This document shows, in pieces, positions 61,334 to 64,000 of a stretch of DNA of 64,000 bases. The position numbers and the translations under genes were made by a program. Location: positions 807,134-871,133 of the forward strand of contig BCLD01000002.1 in assembly GCA_001600875.1 (NCBI GenBank). The letters are read 5' to 3'. Within the stretch, counting starts at the first letter, position 1, and every line of letters begins with the position of its first letter. This DNA is from Solicoccozyma terricola. Taxonomy: Eukaryota > Basidiomycota > Tremellomycetes > Filobasidiales > Piskurozymaceae. The notes beneath the pieces were generated by a model, which did no database searches, was not told where the DNA came from, and was given only the letters and a program-made list of their open reading frames with translations.

Positions 61334-63896
61334 TCAATACGCACCGCTCATCCGTCTCTTCTTCTTCTTGGAAGACCTGTTGCAAGTCTTGACAGGCTTA
61401 GCCGCACCAGCATTTGCAACCAGCACATTCGTAACAGCCGCCTCTGGCATTCCAGTGGCTGCCGTGGAAGCGACTAATGGCTGTACAGCCGTACTGGCGT
61501 CAGTAGCCTTTGGAACTGCGGCGTTACCCATGCCAGCAGACATTGCAGCTTTGGTGGTGGCGGAGGTTGGAGCGGGCTGTGGGACACCAGCGGAGCCTTT
61601 CACAGGAACAGCGCCAGTGGTGAGGAGTGAGAGAGCCCGACGACCACCGCATTCCTCAGTTGCTAGACCAGTGCAGAGCTGTATAAAGGCCAAGGGTTAA
61701 TCACATTGTAAAAAAAAAAAAAAAAGACGAAGGATGAGGTAGAAAAGGAAAAAAAAACACATCCGACTGACCAGTCCGCATTGGTCATCGTCGAGTAGTG
61801 TTTGACTCGCTCCATTCCTCATCTCGTTATCACAGTAACATTCTTCAGAGTATTCGACACCGGCAAGCTTGAATCCCTTGGATGCGCAGTATGCTGTGCG
61901 ATCGAGACAACCCCATGTCAGCGATAAACCCTGCCCCCTTTGGTGGCAAGATTGAGCAAACAGAACTCACCTGCACAAGTAGCCTGAGTCATCTCAGTCG
62001 TCGAAGTGTATCTATCTCCAAGTAATGCCCTTCCATTGGTCCCCTCAGCTACACAACCAACTCGACTCCAACCAGCAGGAAGAACGGAATGAGGGGAGGC
62101 CATTCCAGCTGTTTCCTTGTAGTTCGCAATCGTGGGCTGTTGAGGGAATTACCCTGGAGTGTCAGCAAATAATAGACTGGTCAACAACACATGGATTGGA
62201 CTACTAACCTTTGTACCTTCTCCCATCCAGATCGGGTTGTTTCCAGGCAAGGCAGCCAACGAGTGACCAAGTCCGATATCTTCATCTACCCGATCGTTTT
62301 GACCGATACATCCGGATCTGTCCTTGAGGTAGGGTACGAATGGTGGGCAATCTAATTTGAAATGGGAAAGGAGGTATGAGCATATGTTGCAGTTTCAATG
62401 CGGAGGAGGGCAGGACGGGGAAAAAGCATACTGGTCAATACACCACCGACCCCATTGTCCTTATTACAGTCCGTGATAGCATTTTGAAGGACGTTGACGC
62501 CGTCGATCGTTGGCCAACCACTGATAAAGTCACCGTGGAAGCCGTAACCTGTGGTGTCACCGTTTGAGAGGACCTGGCGCATGGAGCCAATAGTTGGTAA
62601 AGGATTTTTTTTGGAGGGTGGGGCTGTAGGATAACTCACGTAGTTTGTCGCACCCTCGACGCTGAGAACACCGAGGTAGTGGGGAAGAATGTAAGGATTT
62701 GGTTAAACGGGTAGATATCGAAATTCAAAAGGATCGCGTACAAAGGGAATCTAGGATTGGAGCAAAAGATCCCCGAGTGCAAAACATTTAGCATCGGGTA
62801 AGTGACTTTGGATATCCCGAGCAACTCACTTTCCGACCTCGTAGAAGAATTCGTAAAAGAGCTGCATCACAGCAATGGCTGCCAGACGAAAAAGACTGCG
62901 TCAAGAGCTGGAAACGAAATCTAGGACGTTCTGTTCACACTCACGATGAGAGGGTGGGCAGACACCGCCATTTACACCTCCGCTTGGCCAAGTCATGTGA
63001 GATCTGTGATCCTCAGAATCCAGACGTCCGTCACTGCAAGTGGGGAAGTTGACCTGGAGTTTCATTTCGATGAGTCAGGATGATGCAAGACAAGAAATAC
63101 CTATTGTGTACATACCTGCATTCGCCAAGTCTGGCAAGGAACCTCGAAGAACGAGTTGCGTTGCTCATATCGTGGGTCGCCTGCTGTTAAGTCTCGATGT
63201 CTGTCAGTTGCAAATAAAGGACACACGCAGACTGAGATCCTCACCAGGGTGATCACCCAGGCAGACGAAGGAGACCGCTTTGTGATTAGGGTCACTCTCG
63301 TTGAAGGTCCTCCTGTTCGGGTTCCCGGAGACCATCCGGTGACCCTCTTTGAAGGCTTGCGGCGGAGCATCGGTGCGTTCTGGAGTTACGGTTCAGTAAA
63401 TCATCTGTGGTCTCAGGGATGATGGGGTGGGACAAAGGCACCCACCAAGATAGTAGGTGTTGGCACCAGTATTAGGGATGAGAGTAAAGCTGTTGAGGCG
63501 GCGCCGCAAATAATTCAACATTCAGAAGAGCTTCCCGTATGTAGAGGGACTCACGCATTGTCATGGTACGAGTAAAGTTGAGGAGTCCTATGCAAGTACA
63601 AATCAGTCAGGATTGACTGAGATCGGATCTCACTGCCGTCAATCTACTCACCAATAAGAACTCTTGTCGATAGAGACCGGAGCCGTGGTGCATTTTGCCT
63701 CCTGAGTAGTCTGAAAGTCCATGGTGGATTGGAAGTTGGACCCGCCAACAATTGCGTGAACATGCCCAGATATTCCTCCTGGGTTGATGATGGGATCAAT
63801 ACGGGTCGCTTGGAGCGGCCCATGATTCAGGATAAAGAACGCAGCAGCAGGTGAAACGGCAATCGATGCCAGGGTAATCAAAGTGGGGACCCTCAT
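61334..63896 (-). CDS. Secreted DUF1996 protein with WSC domain
   Basis: Multi-exon gene on the minus strand. MRVPTLITLASIAVSPAAA is a clear signal peptide. The DUF1996 domain follows: INPGGISGHVHAIVGGSNF, then (exons near 63200-63500) APPQAFKEGHRMVSGNPNRR and AVSFVCLGDHPG, later MTWPSGGVNGGVCPP. A WSC domain comes after it, from about WSRVGCVAEGTNGRALLG through CYCDNEMRNGAS to LCTGLATEECGGRRAL. An Ala/Thr/Val-rich linker leads to the polybasic end NRSSKKKKRRMSGAY; there is no GPI or membrane anchor. The gene probably encodes a secreted wall-associated protein; the catalytic role of DUF1996 is not known to me. Start 63896 is fixed by the signal peptide. I did not place every internal exon border. 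Confidence 0.88.
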
Positions 63897-63900
63897 ACTG

Positions 63901-63928
63901 CTGAAAATGAATGAAAATGAATGAAAAT
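63901..63928 (+). repeat. Short tandem GAAAATGAAT repeat
   Basis: Three tandem copies of a GAAAATGAAT-type 10-mer directly upstream of the DUF1996-WSC start codon, probably in its 5' leader. Confidence 0.8.
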
Positions 63929-64000
63929 GTCTGCGTCAAGCGGACCGAACGAATGTGATTGTGTTGAGGTGGGTGTTGTGCGAGGAGCAGGGAATTCGAG

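Overview
This 64 kb window is nuclear DNA of a fungus. Every gene is built of short exons split by roughly 50-70 nt introns with GTGAGT/GTAAGT donors and CAG/TAG acceptors, and neighbouring genes lie on both strands with short spacers. Gene content (Opy2, Rim13, Mpe1, Met3, WSC-GH71, DUF1996-WSC, DCAF11/WDR23, an XRCC2-like protein) and intron density suggest a basidiomycete, probably of the Tremellomycetes type. That assignment is inference; no rRNA or tRNA was found to test it. I joined exons by hand, and most models below close exactly in frame.

Layout. 1-4201 (+): large, 5'-truncated, possibly Rif1-like chromatin protein. 4818-6950 (+): DHA2-type MFS transporter. 7298-8613 (+): aldo-keto reductase. 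8706-10398 (-): XRCC2-like RecA-fold ATPase, divergent from 10642-14382 (+) DCAF11/WDR23. 14568-17262 (-): Opy2 HOG-pathway anchor. 19462-22286 (+): phosphoglucomutase, start lost next to a gap. 22979-25074 (-): mitochondrial succinyl-CoA:3-ketoacid CoA transferase. 25598-27394 (+): unrecognised protein with an unresolved 5' half. 27565-31149 (-): Rim13/PalB calpain in 13 exons. 31374-32678 (+): AhpD-like protein. 32733-35666 (-): unusual protein kinase. 36037-39363 (-): Mpe1 (DWNN, zinc knuckle, RING). 40466-42837 (+): carboxymuconate cyclase-like propeller whose second intron carries a repeat array. 42986-45292 (-): pescadillo/Nop7. 46323-48446 (+): ATP sulfurylase Met3 interrupted by a gap. 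50089-52823 (+): secreted WSC-WSC-GH71 alpha-1,3-glucanase. 53217-57134 (+): GH15 enzyme with about 23 introns. 57385-58629 (-): seven-helix membrane protein. 59093-61065 (-): FAD monooxygenase. 61334-63896 (-): secreted DUF1996-WSC protein.

The genes do not form one pathway. Loose themes are cell wall and carbohydrate (GH71, DUF1996-WSC, GH15, PGM), stress and pH signalling (Opy2, Rim13), aromatic catabolism (cyclase-like protein and FAD monooxygenase, 16 kb apart), and RNA or ribosome processing (Mpe1, Nop7).

Most notable observations: (i) a poly-G run in MET3 that replaces exactly six conserved codons without changing frame, so some homopolymer runs in this assembly are probably masked sequence; (ii) a 658-nt intron holding at least seven copies of a GCGARCGNARYGAGC-type repeat; (iii) clusters of TGACGTG in several intergenic regions; (iv) very small exons, including a last exon that is only a stop codon. 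I saw no clear undescribed multi-gene system; the best candidates for new biology are the intronic repeat family and the TGACGTG promoter set.
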